From VRUE01 sp036403515 (GTDB lineage: Bacteria > Actinomycetota > Thermoleophilia > Solirubrobacterales > 70-9), in contig DASWQV010000093.1 of the NCBI GenBank assembly GCA_036403515.1, positions 1 through 64,000 on the forward strand: a DNA stretch of 64,000 bases, given 5' to 3'. Positions within the stretch are counted from its first letter, which is position 1, and each line of letters begins with the position of its first letter. Below the pieces are notes generated by a model. That model did not search any database, had not been told where the DNA came from, and was given only the letters and a program-made list of their open reading frames with translations. Positions 7,295 to 16,312 of the stretch are shown here, piece after piece. The translations under genes were made by a program, and so were the position numbers.

Positions 7295-8718
7295 CAGAAC
7301 TCAGGCCCCACGGGGGCCGGGTCATCGAGCGGCGGCCCCTCGCCGGCAGGCTGTTCGATCGGCCGTTCCTGGCCGGCAAAGTCGGCGAACTTGGGGAAGC
7401 GGTCGAGGAAGACCAGCTTCGGGGTCCCGATCGGGCCGTTCCTATGCTTGGCGATGATCAGATCGGCGAGGCCGTCCGGCTCGTCGTCGGGGTCGCGGTA
7501 GTAGTCCTCGCGGAAGAGGAAGGCGACGAGATCGGCGTCTTGCTCGAGGTTGCCGGATTCACGCAGGTCGGAGAGCATCGGCTTCGGCGGGCTGCGCTGC
7601 TCCGGCGCGCGGGAAAGCTGTGAGATCGCCAGCACCGGCACCTCGAGCTCGCGGGCGAGGATCTTCAGCCCACGGCTTATCTGCCCGACCTGCTCGACCC
7701 GGTTGGCGCGGGGATCGTCGGTTCGCATCAGCTGCAGGTAGTCGACGATGATCAGACCGAGGCCGCCGCGGTCCTGTTCCTGGGCGTGCAGCCGCCGCGC
7801 CTTCGCCCGCAGGTCGAGCACGCCGAGGTCGGAGGAGTCGTCGAACCACAGCGGGGCCTCCTCCAGCTCGTTACAGGCCCGCACCACCTTCGGCCAGTCT
7901 TTCTGCGCCACCTGCCCCTTGCGCAGCTTATCGCCCGAGATCCGCGCCCGACAGGCGATGAAGCGCTGGGCAAGCTCGACCTCCGACATCTCCAGCGAGA
8001 AGAAGGCGACTGGCAGATTTCGCTTCACAGCGACGTTTTCGGCGATGTTGGCGACGATCGCGCTCTTCCCCATGGCGGGCCGTGCGGCCACGATGATCAG
8101 GTTCCCCGGCTGGAAGCCGCCGGTGATCGCGTCGATGTCGCGGAAGCCCGAGGGGGTGCCGGTCAGCTCGAGCTCCCCAGTCGAGAGCTTCTCCAGGCGG
8201 TCGATCTCGTCGTGGAGAATCTCGGAGAGCAGCCTGAAGTCGCTGGCCTGCTCCTTATGGGCGACGTCGAAGAGCAGCTTCTCGGCCCGCTCCGAGAGCT
8301 CGCGCGGTTCCCCGTCGCGCTCGTGCACCCAGCCCTGGATCTCCTGCCCGGCACCGAGCAGGCGGCGCAGGAGCGAGTTCTGCTGGACGATCTCGGCGTA
8401 GTGCTTGGCGTTGCCGGCGGCCGGCACCTTCGCGGCCAGCTCGGAGACATAGTGCTTGCCCCCCGCCTCCTCGATCTGGTTGCGCTGCGTTAGCGACTCA
8501 CTGACGCTCAGCTCGTCGACCGGCTTGGAGGCCGCGTAGAGGTCGTGAATGCTGGTGAAGATCGCCGCGTGCTTCTCGAGGTAGAAGTCGGCGGCGTTCA
8601 GCTTCACCTCGTCGATCACCCGGGTCAGCGTCGGCTCGGCGACCAGCATCGCCCCAAGCACCGATTCCTCAGCCTCGATGTTCTGCGGCGGGACGTGGGC
8701 TGTGGGCGATTGAGGCAT
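7294..8718 (-). CDS. dnaB: Replicative DNA helicase DnaB
   Basis: Hexameric 5'-3' helicase of the replication fork. The 474-residue product has the N-terminal primase-interacting domain (PPQNIEAEESVLGAMLV, about 10-110), a linker, and the RecA-like C-terminal domain with ARPAMGKSA (Walker A), FFSLEMSEVELAQR, IIVDYLQLM (Walker B) and SQLSRAPE. No intein is present. ATG 8718 places the PPQNIEAEE motif at the usual distance; a TTG 16 codons upstream is less likely. It overlaps the DnaC-like gene downstream. Confidence 0.95.
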   Translation of the reverse strand: MPQSPTAHVPPQNIEAEESVLGAMLVAEPTLTRVIDEVKLNAADFYLEKHAAIFTSIHDLYAASKPVDELSVSESLTQRNQIEEAGGKHYVSELAAKVPAAGNAKHYAEIVQQNSLLRRLLGAGQEIQGWVHERDGEPRELSERAEKLLFDVAHKEQASDFRLLSEILHDEIDRLEKLSTGELELTGTPSGFRDIDAITGGFQPGNLIIVAARPAMGKSAIVANIAENVAVKRNLPVAFFSLEMSEVELAQRFIACRARISGDKLRKGQVAQKDWPKVVRACNELEEAPLWFDDSSDLGVLDLRAKARRLHAQEQDRGGLGLIIVDYLQLMRTDDPRANRVEQVGQISRGLKILARELEVPVLAISQLSRAPEQRSPPKPMLSDLRESGNLEQDADLVAFLFREDYYRDPDDEPDGLADLIIAKHRNGPIGTPKLVFLDRFPKFADFAGQERPIEQPAGEGPPLDDPAPVGPEF

Positions 8719-8864
8719 CGACTTAGTTAAGGGCGAGCCGCGGCGGAAGCCGGCGCGCTGCCTCAAGCAAACCAGACGATCTGTCCCGCCACACGAAGCT
8801 CCCGTGCAAATACCGGGCGAAAGAGTTGAGCCTCTCCCCGGCCCGGCGCGCCTAGTGCCCTCGC

Positions 8865-10436
8865 CTATTCGCTCTCTTCAAAGAAGTGCTGGTAAGCGGT
8901 CTGCGGGCCGGTGCGCCCGACCGGATTGAACGGAGCCTGCTGGATACAGCCCGGAGCGCCGATGGCGGCAGAATCGGTCTGTTCGGCGTAGGCGTATTTC
9001 TTGAGGATTTCGAAGAAGGTTTTCGACAGTTTTTCGTTTTCTGCCGAGGTCTTTTTGCTTTGTTCGGTGCGCGCCATGAAGGCCGGGTTGGTGATTGCTT
9101 CCGAGCCGAGCGTCGCGCTGGAGCCCGAGCCGCAGCCAGTGGTGTCGAAGCTGGGCAGGCCGGTGGCAAGGCTCTTTGCCGCGAGCGGTTGCGGGTACGC
9201 GTTGGTCCGGCTGACCGTCGTGCGACTCGGGAAGGTCGCCAGCGATTCTGGGGTGAAGGGCCCCATTGCACGGAGAAAGCGGGCGTGTTCCCCCTGAGCG
9301 TTTTCGACTGGCAGCTTGGCGTTTGCGATGGCAGCGATGTTGCCCATCGTCGCGGTCAGCTCGTGCTTGTAGAGATTGAGCCCGGTGAGGATCGGATTGA
9401 CGTTGCGCAGGAAAGGATCGACCGCGCGAAGCAGCGGCGGGAACTGATCGCGGAAGAGCTTGCGCAGGGCCGGGAAGCCGGTCGGCGCGCGGGCGATCAC
9501 CGGTTCGAGGCCTTCGAAGAACCCCTTTGCCTGGGGCGCGAACTTGGAGAGAGCGACCAGGGTAGGCGACAGCTGTTCGGCCACGGGCACCAATTGCCGC
9601 ATCACCGGGTCCGCATCGACCGAGAAGGTTTTGAGCCGATCGAGGGTCAGCCTCGATTCGTCCTGGAAGGTCGGGAAGGCGCGGAAGAGCGCTTCGATCT
9701 GGCGGTCGCGGGCGGCGGTGGTGCTGAAGACGGCGTTGGAGTTTTCGATCAGCCCGGCCAGCTCACCCTGGCGGCCCCGCAGGGCACGCAGGGAGGTGGC
9801 GCCGTTGCGGAAGAGCTGCTTGACCGCGAGCCGCTGGCTGTCGAGCTGGCGGAAGAGGTGGTCGAACTGGGTGAAGGCCGGTTCGAACTCGCCGAAGGCG
9901 TAGGAGAGGTCGGCGCCGCGGCCAGCGATCGCCAGAGCCGCGTCCTGCTGCCAGGTCTGGAAGGCGGCGCGGGTGCGAGCGTCGAAGGTGCGGAAAATCT
10001 CGTCGAGCTGGACCGATTCGGCGATCTGAGCTTTTGGCAGAGTGCCGCCGTCGGCCAGCTTCGGCCCGTTGCGGTCACCGGGGGTGAGTTCGATGTAGGT
10101 CTCGCCGAGCAGCGTCTTGGTGCGAAGGATGGCCCTGGTGTCGCGTGGCAGCGGACCGTACTTGTCGTTGATGTCGACCTTGGCCAAGGCCTGTTCGCCA
10201 TCGGGCGAAAGGACGATGTCCTGCACCTTGCCGACCGAGACCCCCGAGATCCGCACGTCGGACTGCTGGGCAAGCTGGGTCGCCTCGTTGAACGGGACGT
10301 TGATCTCGTAGGACTTCGCCTTGAACGGCGTCGGGCCGCCGAAGGTGATCCAGAGGAAGAGCAGGATGCCGAAGCACGACAGCGCAAAGCCTGCGATCAC
10401 CAGGAGCTGGGTTGTGCTGGGGGCTCGCTTGCTCAT
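8865..10436 (-). CDS. Mce family protein, sixth gene of the mce operon
   Basis: A 523-residue secreted or anchored solute-binding subunit of an Mce lipid-import system. N-terminal TM segment (about 12-32, LLVIAGFALSCFGILLFLW), then the MlaD/Mce beta-barrel (about 38-120: KAKSYEINVPFNEATQL, DVRISGVSVGKVQDI), a long helical region (about 130-400) that would form part of a tunnel, and a low-complexity Ser/Lys tail with GCIQQAPFNP. Its ATG overlaps the previous mce stop by four bases. It is the last gene of the run. Confidence 0.9.
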   Translation of the reverse strand: MSKRAPSTTQLLVIAGFALSCFGILLFLWITFGGPTPFKAKSYEINVPFNEATQLAQQSDVRISGVSVGKVQDIVLSPDGEQALAKVDINDKYGPLPRDTRAILRTKTLLGETYIELTPGDRNGPKLADGGTLPKAQIAESVQLDEIFRTFDARTRAAFQTWQQDAALAIAGRGADLSYAFGEFEPAFTQFDHLFRQLDSQRLAVKQLFRNGATSLRALRGRQGELAGLIENSNAVFSTTAARDRQIEALFRAFPTFQDESRLTLDRLKTFSVDADPVMRQLVPVAEQLSPTLVALSKFAPQAKGFFEGLEPVIARAPTGFPALRKLFRDQFPPLLRAVDPFLRNVNPILTGLNLYKHELTATMGNIAAIANAKLPVENAQGEHARFLRAMGPFTPESLATFPSRTTVSRTNAYPQPLAAKSLATGLPSFDTTGCGSGSSATLGSEAITNPAFMARTEQSKKTSAENEKLSKTFFEILKKYAYAEQTDSAAIGAPGCIQQAPFNPVGRTGPQTAYQHFFEESE

Positions 10437-11845
10437 TCGGTGCCGGGCCCACAGCCGGTTGCCTGTTCGGTGGATTTGTCGGGCGGCACGAGGGGCAGTT
10501 CCCCCGGACGCGGGACGTTGGCGCCGCGCAGGGTCGCTTGGAAGTAAGGCTGCGAGGCGCTGGCGCCCTTGCCGAGTTCTGCGCCGTTGCAGGAAATCAT
10601 GATCAGGCTGCGGCCGACCAGCCCGGATGGGTCTTCGAGATTGAAGGTGGCGTTGGTGTCGTGGTTGAGCCAGGGCAGGTAGAAGAGGAAACTCTGCTTT
10701 GAACCCTTCGGCTTAAAGGCGAGCTCGTTGAGGAAGCTGTTGAAGGCGCCGATCGCGTTGCCGAAGCTGCGCACCGACTTGCTGAAGTCGGCCGAGCCCT
10801 GCTTGGCGTGGGTCAGCACCGGGCGGGTCAGGCGGGTAAACGGCCGGATCTGGGTGCGGATCGGTTCCTTCGTCTGTTCGAAGAACTTCTCGTTTGCCCG
10901 CAGGGCTGGGCCAAGCGCCTGCGCCTGCGGGATCAGTCCGATCAGGGCCGGGCGGGCGGTGCTGGAGAACTTGTTGACGCTGGCGAACGCCGCTTCCCCG
11001 GCGCTGAGCGCGCTCGGGAACTCAACCAGCGTCTCTTCGATCGACTGCTGCTGGTTGGCGAAGTTGCCCAGGGCCGCCTTGGAGGAGGTGACGAAGCGTT
11101 CGATCTCGGAGTCGTGATTGCCGAGTTCGGTGGTCAGCAGGCCGAAGTCGTGGATCACCCGGGCGAGGGCGACGCGGCGTTTGGCAACCGCCCGGTTGAG
11201 ATCGGCGACGTAGTGCGAGAAGGGCTGCAGGCGCCTGAATATGCCCGAGACCTGATGGCCGCGACCGCCGATGCCCTGGGCGCCGCCGGCGACGAGGAGC
11301 TGGATGTACTGGCGGGTATCGGCGTCGAGCGTGGAAAGGAAGGCGTCGAGGTTCTGGTTCGGTTCGGTGCGCGAGAGCGGGAATTTGTAGCCGTCGTCGA
11401 TATGGCCCTTGGCCCTGCCGGGATCGACCTCGACCACCATGTCGTTGAGGTTGGTTTTCGGCCTCAACAGCAGGCTCGCGTCGGGGTGGATCAGGTCGAG
11501 GTATTTGGGCTCGATGTCCATGCCGACGACGGCGTGGCCGTCTTCGAGGTCGACCGAGGTGACCTTGCCGATCTGGATGCCGGCGACGTCGACGGCCTGG
11601 CCCTGCCCTGGCGTGACCGCCTGGGCAGTGGTGAAATCGCCGCTGATGTGGACGAATTCTTCGCCGACCAAGGGCAGCCAGGAAGGCAGTGAGGCCTTCT
11701 GCTGGGTGAAGATCCAGAGCGTCATCACGATCCCGAGCGCCGCGAGAATGACGATCGCGATCGTGTCCTTGCTGCGCCCCCGCGACTGCCGGGTGAGCGA
11801 ATTGCTGAAGCGCCGCCAGCGGCCCGCTCTTGGAGTCTCAGTCAT
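10433..11845 (-). CDS. Mce family protein, fifth gene of the mce operon
   Basis: 470 residues: basic N-terminus, one TM segment (about 28-47, AIVILAALGIVMTLWIF), MlaD domain (about 62-150, with VDVAGIQIGKVTSVDLEDG and LLLRPKTNLNDMVVEVDPG), then the long helical Mce region and a C-terminal ISCNGAEL. No lipobox is seen, unlike the usual MceE position. It overlaps both neighbours by four bases, so translation is coupled along the operon. Confidence 0.9.
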   Translation of the reverse strand: MTETPRAGRWRRFSNSLTRQSRGRSKDTIAIVILAALGIVMTLWIFTQQKASLPSWLPLVGEEFVHISGDFTTAQAVTPGQGQAVDVAGIQIGKVTSVDLEDGHAVVGMDIEPKYLDLIHPDASLLLRPKTNLNDMVVEVDPGRAKGHIDDGYKFPLSRTEPNQNLDAFLSTLDADTRQYIQLLVAGGAQGIGGRGHQVSGIFRRLQPFSHYVADLNRAVAKRRVALARVIHDFGLLTTELGNHDSEIERFVTSSKAALGNFANQQQSIEETLVEFPSALSAGEAAFASVNKFSSTARPALIGLIPQAQALGPALRANEKFFEQTKEPIRTQIRPFTRLTRPVLTHAKQGSADFSKSVRSFGNAIGAFNSFLNELAFKPKGSKQSFLFYLPWLNHDTNATFNLEDPSGLVGRSLIMISCNGAELGKGASASQPYFQATLRGANVPRPGELPLVPPDKSTEQATGCGPGTE

Positions 11846-13347
11846 GGCGTCACCGCCGGGCTGGCTGACCCGACCTGGCCGAGGCCGGCATTGATGTCGG
11901 GCACGGGGTTGCGGTCGCAGCGCACGTCCGGCTTCTTCGGCGGCTTGCCGCCCAGCTGGGGCTGGGTGCCCAGCGGCGGCGCGATTGTGTGGGCATAGTC
12001 GCGCTTGTCGGTGCTGAGGTTGCCGAGTGGGTTGTTCTGTTCGACGAGGATGCTGCCTCCGCCGGGCTGCACACGAAGGAAGGTCCCGTTGCCGTCGAAA
12101 TGGGAACCCCAGCCGGAGAAATCGGCGAGGGTGTAGAGGAACTCGCGGTAGTTGGGACCGCCTGTGCTGAATTGGTCTTCAATCGTCTGGTTGAAGGTCG
12201 GGGTGAGCACCTTGGTCGAGCAGAGGCTGATCCGGTTGAGCTGCGGCAGCGCCACTGCCTTGCCCGCTTGTGCTGCGCCGGCGAGACCCGGGGTGCCTTC
12301 GCGCAGCAGCTTCGCGGTTCCGCCAGCCTCCTTGCCTGAGAGCAGCGGGCGCGCCTGTTCGATCCAGGGGCGGCCGGCACTGATCCATTCGGGCAGTTCG
12401 GCGACCGACGGCCGCAGCTCGATCGCCCAGGCGCGCAGCGGCGGCAGCGTGCGGTTGAGGCTCACCAGCGAGCTGTGGAACGTCTTCAGAGTAGGCGCCA
12501 GGCGGTGGATCGTCGCCGACAGATTGGCCGACTGGGAGGCGAGCGTGCCCGTGAAGATGTCGAAGTTGACGATCAGGCCCTTGAGGTCCTCCTCGTGGCG
12601 GGAGAGGGCGCCAAAGGCGCGGCCCGCGCCGGCCACGAGGCGAGAGAGATCGTGGGGTTTGGTGCCGAGCAGCGCGTTGGTGACCTGGGCGCTGTACTTG
12701 CCGGCGTCGCCGCCGTAGTGGAAGGCGCCGTTGAGCGCCTGGGCCCCAGTCTTGCCCTGCACCTCCGCTTCCTGGCCGACGTCTTCAGCCGCGCTTGGCT
12801 TGTGCGTCAGGGCTGTTCCATAGCTCTCCAGCAGATGGCTGAGGTCAGCCCGCACCGGCGCCTGCAGCGCGGTCAGCACCTGGTCGATCTGCACCCAGGT
12901 AGAGGTGTGGCTGACCGGGATCGTGTCGCCGCTGCCCAGGTCCGGCGCGCTGGGGCTGCCGGGAGAGAGGTCGATGAAGAAGTTGCCCTCGAGGAAGATC
13001 CGCGGCCGGATCGCGGCAAAGGCGTCGTCGTGGATCGGCTGGCCTTTGCCTTCGACCGTGAAGGTGACCGTCGTCGCGTCCCCGTCGCGTTCGGTCGAGA
13101 TCACCCGGCCGACGTCGACACCGGCGATCCGCACCGGCGAGTTGGTCGAGATGTTCACCCCATTGCTGAAGGTCGCCTTGAGCTCGTAGCCGTAGCTGGT
13201 GAAGGGGACGTGGCCGGTGAAGGCCAGGTAGGGGCCGACGGTGAAGATGAGCAGGAAGACGACCGCGATCGCAGCATTGCTCGGCCGCCACTTGAAGCGG
13301 CTGTTCGTCGCCCCCGCCCTAGTGTCGCGCTCCGGAAGCCGGCCCAT
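11842..13347 (-). CDS. Mce family protein, fourth gene of the mce operon
   Basis: 501 residues: TM segment about 26-44 (AIAVVFLLIFTVGPYLAF), MlaD domain about 52-140 (GYELKATFSNGVNIS, VRIAGVDVGRVISTERDGD, RIFLEGNFFIDLSPG), helical tunnel region, and a C-terminus with NRISLCSTKVLTPTFNQ and a proline-rich end. It starts on the base where the previous gene ends and overlaps the following mce by four bases. Confidence 0.9.
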   Translation of the reverse strand: MGRLPERDTRAGATNSRFKWRPSNAAIAVVFLLIFTVGPYLAFTGHVPFTSYGYELKATFSNGVNISTNSPVRIAGVDVGRVISTERDGDATTVTFTVEGKGQPIHDDAFAAIRPRIFLEGNFFIDLSPGSPSAPDLGSGDTIPVSHTSTWVQIDQVLTALQAPVRADLSHLLESYGTALTHKPSAAEDVGQEAEVQGKTGAQALNGAFHYGGDAGKYSAQVTNALLGTKPHDLSRLVAGAGRAFGALSRHEEDLKGLIVNFDIFTGTLASQSANLSATIHRLAPTLKTFHSSLVSLNRTLPPLRAWAIELRPSVAELPEWISAGRPWIEQARPLLSGKEAGGTAKLLREGTPGLAGAAQAGKAVALPQLNRISLCSTKVLTPTFNQTIEDQFSTGGPNYREFLYTLADFSGWGSHFDGNGTFLRVQPGGGSILVEQNNPLGNLSTDKRDYAHTIAPPLGTQPQLGGKPPKKPDVRCDRNPVPDINAGLGQVGSASPAVTP

Positions 13348-14798
13348 TACTTTTCTTCCCCAAGTTGTTTTTTCGACTGTTCGGCCGTTTTAATGCCATC
13401 GTTGCGCGGGGTGTTGCCGATCCTCGTCACACCCAATTCATAGTGCTCATTCCCGGCTTCGCACTCTTTGGGCTGTCCCGGCGAAGCGGTGTTCGGATAG
13501 GGATTGGAGTGGAGGTGATTCAGGGAGTCTTCGGCGCCGGTGGCGTCTTTGCCGCCGTTGGCCGGGGCCGAAGCGGGGCCCGCCTCAGAGTTGGGCCCTT
13601 CCGGGGGCTGGAAGGCGATCGCGTTGAACCAGCCACCCAGGCCATTGTTTTCGTCGGAGGCGGCAGCAAGGTTGCGAAAGGCGAGGCTCAGGTAGTTGCA
13701 GGTCGTCTGGGCCGGGGCGATGAAGCGGATCGCGGGAGCCAGCAGTTCGTTGGTATTGGTCAGCAGGTCGAGGCCGTTGAAGGCGCCGGGCGCCTGCTGT
13801 AGAGCTAGGAGGGCATCGGCTGTCGGCGGCAGCTGGGCGTTGAGGGTCGGCGAGGAGTTGAGCACGGGAATGCCGGTGCGCAGCGCGGCCGCGATCGTCG
13901 GCGACGTCCTACCCAGCGCCTTCGCGCCTGGCCGCAGCGCGGTGAAGAAGCGTGCGGAGTCATGCAGGAACGGGCGCAGCGCCGGCAGATCGGCGGTCGC
14001 GGCGTCAAGCGTGCGCGGGCCCTTCGAGATCGTTTCCTGGATGAAGGGCCGGGAGACGCGGGCAAAGGCGGCAAAGGTGCGGTCGAGGGCGGCGAACATG
14101 CTCGCCTGCTGCTCGGCGACCGGGGCCACGGTGGCCGAGAGGCTCTCGAGGGCACGCCAGAATTCGCCGAAGCCGGTGCTCGGCGAGACCAGGTTCGCCA
14201 GGGCCGGCTGGCCGCTTTCGACCAGCTGGCGCAGGGCGACGAAGGCGTTGTTGAGCTGCGGCCCGCGGCCGGCCAGGCCGTTGCCGAAGCCGGCCAGGTT
14301 GCGCTGGATCGCGGTGCGGGTTTTTTCGTCGAACATGTCGAAGAACTGGTCGATGTCGACGGGTTCGGGCCTAGCGGCGGAGCGAGGAATGGTTTCGCCA
14401 GCCGCAAAGCCCCTGCTCGAGTCACCGGGAACGATCTGCACGTACTTGAGCCCGAGCGGCGATTTGGGCCGGATGATCATCGTCGAGTTGACCGGCAGCG
14501 GCTGCACCTTCTTGTCGAGGCTGAGGCTGAGTTCGGCGGAGACCCTGCCGCCGGCTTCCTGAACCGGCACCACCGACTTGACCACGCCGACCCGGGCGCC
14601 GCCGATCCGCACCTCATTGCCCTTGACCAGCGCGTTGGCGTTGGGAACGCGGGCCTTGAGGTTGTAGGTGGAGACGAACGGCAGGCCGTTGTTGGCGTTG
14701 TAGGCGAGGAAGACGGCGACGATCACGACCAGCACCGTGACCGCGCCGACGATCACCGGGCTGCTCGCAACTCCCTGTATGCCGCCGCGGTTTCTCAT
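13347..14798 (-). CDS. Mce family protein, third gene of the mce operon
   Basis: 483 residues: TM segment about 12-32 (SPVIVGAVTVLVVIVAVFLAY), MlaD domain about 40-125 (YNLKARVPNANALVKGNEV, IGGARVGVVKSV, SPLGLKYVQIVPGD), a helical region beginning FDEKTRTAIQRNLAGFGNGL (a motif repeated in its siblings), and a conserved TCNYLSLAFRN segment near the C-terminus. Mce proteins typically act as six different subunits in one complex, matching the six genes here. Confidence 0.9.
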   Translation of the reverse strand: MRNRGGIQGVASSPVIVGAVTVLVVIVAVFLAYNANNGLPFVSTYNLKARVPNANALVKGNEVRIGGARVGVVKSVVPVQEAGGRVSAELSLSLDKKVQPLPVNSTMIIRPKSPLGLKYVQIVPGDSSRGFAAGETIPRSAARPEPVDIDQFFDMFDEKTRTAIQRNLAGFGNGLAGRGPQLNNAFVALRQLVESGQPALANLVSPSTGFGEFWRALESLSATVAPVAEQQASMFAALDRTFAAFARVSRPFIQETISKGPRTLDAATADLPALRPFLHDSARFFTALRPGAKALGRTSPTIAAALRTGIPVLNSSPTLNAQLPPTADALLALQQAPGAFNGLDLLTNTNELLAPAIRFIAPAQTTCNYLSLAFRNLAAASDENNGLGGWFNAIAFQPPEGPNSEAGPASAPANGGKDATGAEDSLNHLHSNPYPNTASPGQPKECEAGNEHYELGVTRIGNTPRNDGIKTAEQSKKQLGEEK

Positions 14799-16312
14799 GG
14801 GCCCAGTAGGTAGTCGAGGAGGGCGCGCTGGCGCGGTGCGGGGAGCGCGGCGCGGGGCCGGAGGGGGTGCCCTTCGCCGAGTTCGGGCGCAGGCGGCGCA
14901 ATTGGCTTCGAGGGCGAGACCGTGCTCGACCGCCCACTCGGGCGGGCGAGAGTGCCGCCAACCCGGCCTGCTTCTTCTTCTTCGAAGAACGAGCGAAGGT
15001 CAGCGTCGCCAATCGATGAGGCGCCGGCGTTGACGCCGGTGAACTTGGCCGAGCAGCCACTTGCTTCCGTTTCGTATTCAAGGCAGTTAGTAAGCGTCGT
15101 CAGCAGACGTGTGTAGTGGCCATATCGATCAAACGCATTGTTGGCGGCCGTGGTGTTGTAGATCAGGTCGACGAGACCGTCGAAGCCTTTGGTTTCCTTC
15201 GTGCTTGCGAAGAATTCGGCCAGCTTCGTCGTCGGTTCGGCGCCGGTGCGAGCAAGTTCCCGCGCCTTGATCACGAGCGGATCGACCCTGCGGAAGGTCG
15301 GACCGGAAAGTTCTGCATTGACCCCGAGCGACTTCAGCGAGACCGTCGAGGCCGCCGAGAAGGGGGTCAGCAGGCGAGTCGCTTCGGTGAATGAAGGCGC
15401 CGCCTTGCCGAGCGCGGCGAAGGTCGGCGTGGCGGCGTCGGAGAAGCCCTGCAGGCTGCGCATCGTCGTGCGGAACTCGCGCAGGAAGGCGGGGAACTTC
15501 TGCAGCGAGGCTTCCAGATCCGAGCCCCGTTCGGCGCTGGCCTGCGCCGCCGCGCCTGAGTTGGTGAAGAAGCCGGCGACCTGAGCGCGTTCGCGCGAAA
15601 GCGGCCCGAGGATCTGCTCGGAGTCGGCGGCGAGCTGGGTCAGCTGATCGCGCTGGCCGTTGAGGATGCCGAGCAGGCGATCGATGTCGCGCAGTGCCGG
15701 ATTGGCCCGCTTGACCGCGGCCTCGATGTCCGCCCCGCGGCCGGCGAGGCCGGCGCCCAGTTCATTGAAGATGAGGCGGAAGCGCTGCGCGTAGGGAAGT
15801 TTGTTGATGTCGTTGATCAGGTCGGGGTCGACGCTGGTGCTGTTGTTGCCGAGCGGCAGCAGGTACTGGCCGGCGCCGGGTTGGCCGGAGGGGACCTGTT
15901 TGAGGGCGGGCGCAGGAGGGGCGCCAGGGGCGCGCGGCACGGTCGGGCGGCAATCGACGAACTTCTCGCCGATCAGCGACTGCGGGCGGATGAGGCAGCT
16001 GGCGTCGCTGCGGAAGTCCTGGAAGCCGGGATCGGTGATCTTCATCACGATCACCGCCTTGCCGTCGACCGACTCTTCCTTGCCGTTCTCGTCGTAGGCG
16101 TCGATTTCGCCCGGCAGGGTGACGCCGACCGATTCGATTTCACCGACGTTGGCGCCGGCGACACGGACCTGCTCACCCTTGACCATGAAACCGCCGTTGT
16201 CGAAGATCGCCCGCACGACGTAACCGCCATCGCTGCTGCCGCCCGAAGAGATCAGAACGATCGCCACGATCACCGCCGCGACCAGGCCGCCTATGACCAG
16301 TGCTTTCCTCAT
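14795..16312 (-). CDS. Mce family protein, second gene of the mce operon
   Basis: 505 residues: TM segment about 4-22 (ALVIGGLVAAVIVAIVLIS), MlaD domain about 28-125 (YVVRAIFDNGGFMVKGEQV, VAGANVGEIESVGVTLPGE, SLIGEKFVDCRPT), a Pro-rich stretch, then helical repeats (AYAQ-type NELGAGLAGRGADIEAAV) and LTNCLEYETEASG near the C-terminus. The tail is Pro/Ser-rich. Four-base overlaps on both sides. Confidence 0.9.
   Translation of the reverse strand: MRKALVIGGLVAAVIVAIVLISSGGSSDGGYVVRAIFDNGGFMVKGEQVRVAGANVGEIESVGVTLPGEIDAYDENGKEESVDGKAVIVMKITDPGFQDFRSDASCLIRPQSLIGEKFVDCRPTVPRAPGAPPAPALKQVPSGQPGAGQYLLPLGNNSTSVDPDLINDINKLPYAQRFRLIFNELGAGLAGRGADIEAAVKRANPALRDIDRLLGILNGQRDQLTQLAADSEQILGPLSRERAQVAGFFTNSGAAAQASAERGSDLEASLQKFPAFLREFRTTMRSLQGFSDAATPTFAALGKAAPSFTEATRLLTPFSAASTVSLKSLGVNAELSGPTFRRVDPLVIKARELARTGAEPTTKLAEFFASTKETKGFDGLVDLIYNTTAANNAFDRYGHYTRLLTTLTNCLEYETEASGCSAKFTGVNAGASSIGDADLRSFFEEEEAGRVGGTLARPSGRSSTVSPSKPIAPPAPELGEGHPLRPRAALPAPRQRALLDYLLGP

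Noticed and set aside
8886..10547. Long open frame of 553 codons on the plus strand opposite the last mce gene
   Set aside because: It mirrors the mce gene codon by codon (GC-rich third positions leave the antisense frame open), has no known motif and spans the mce5/mce6 boundary.
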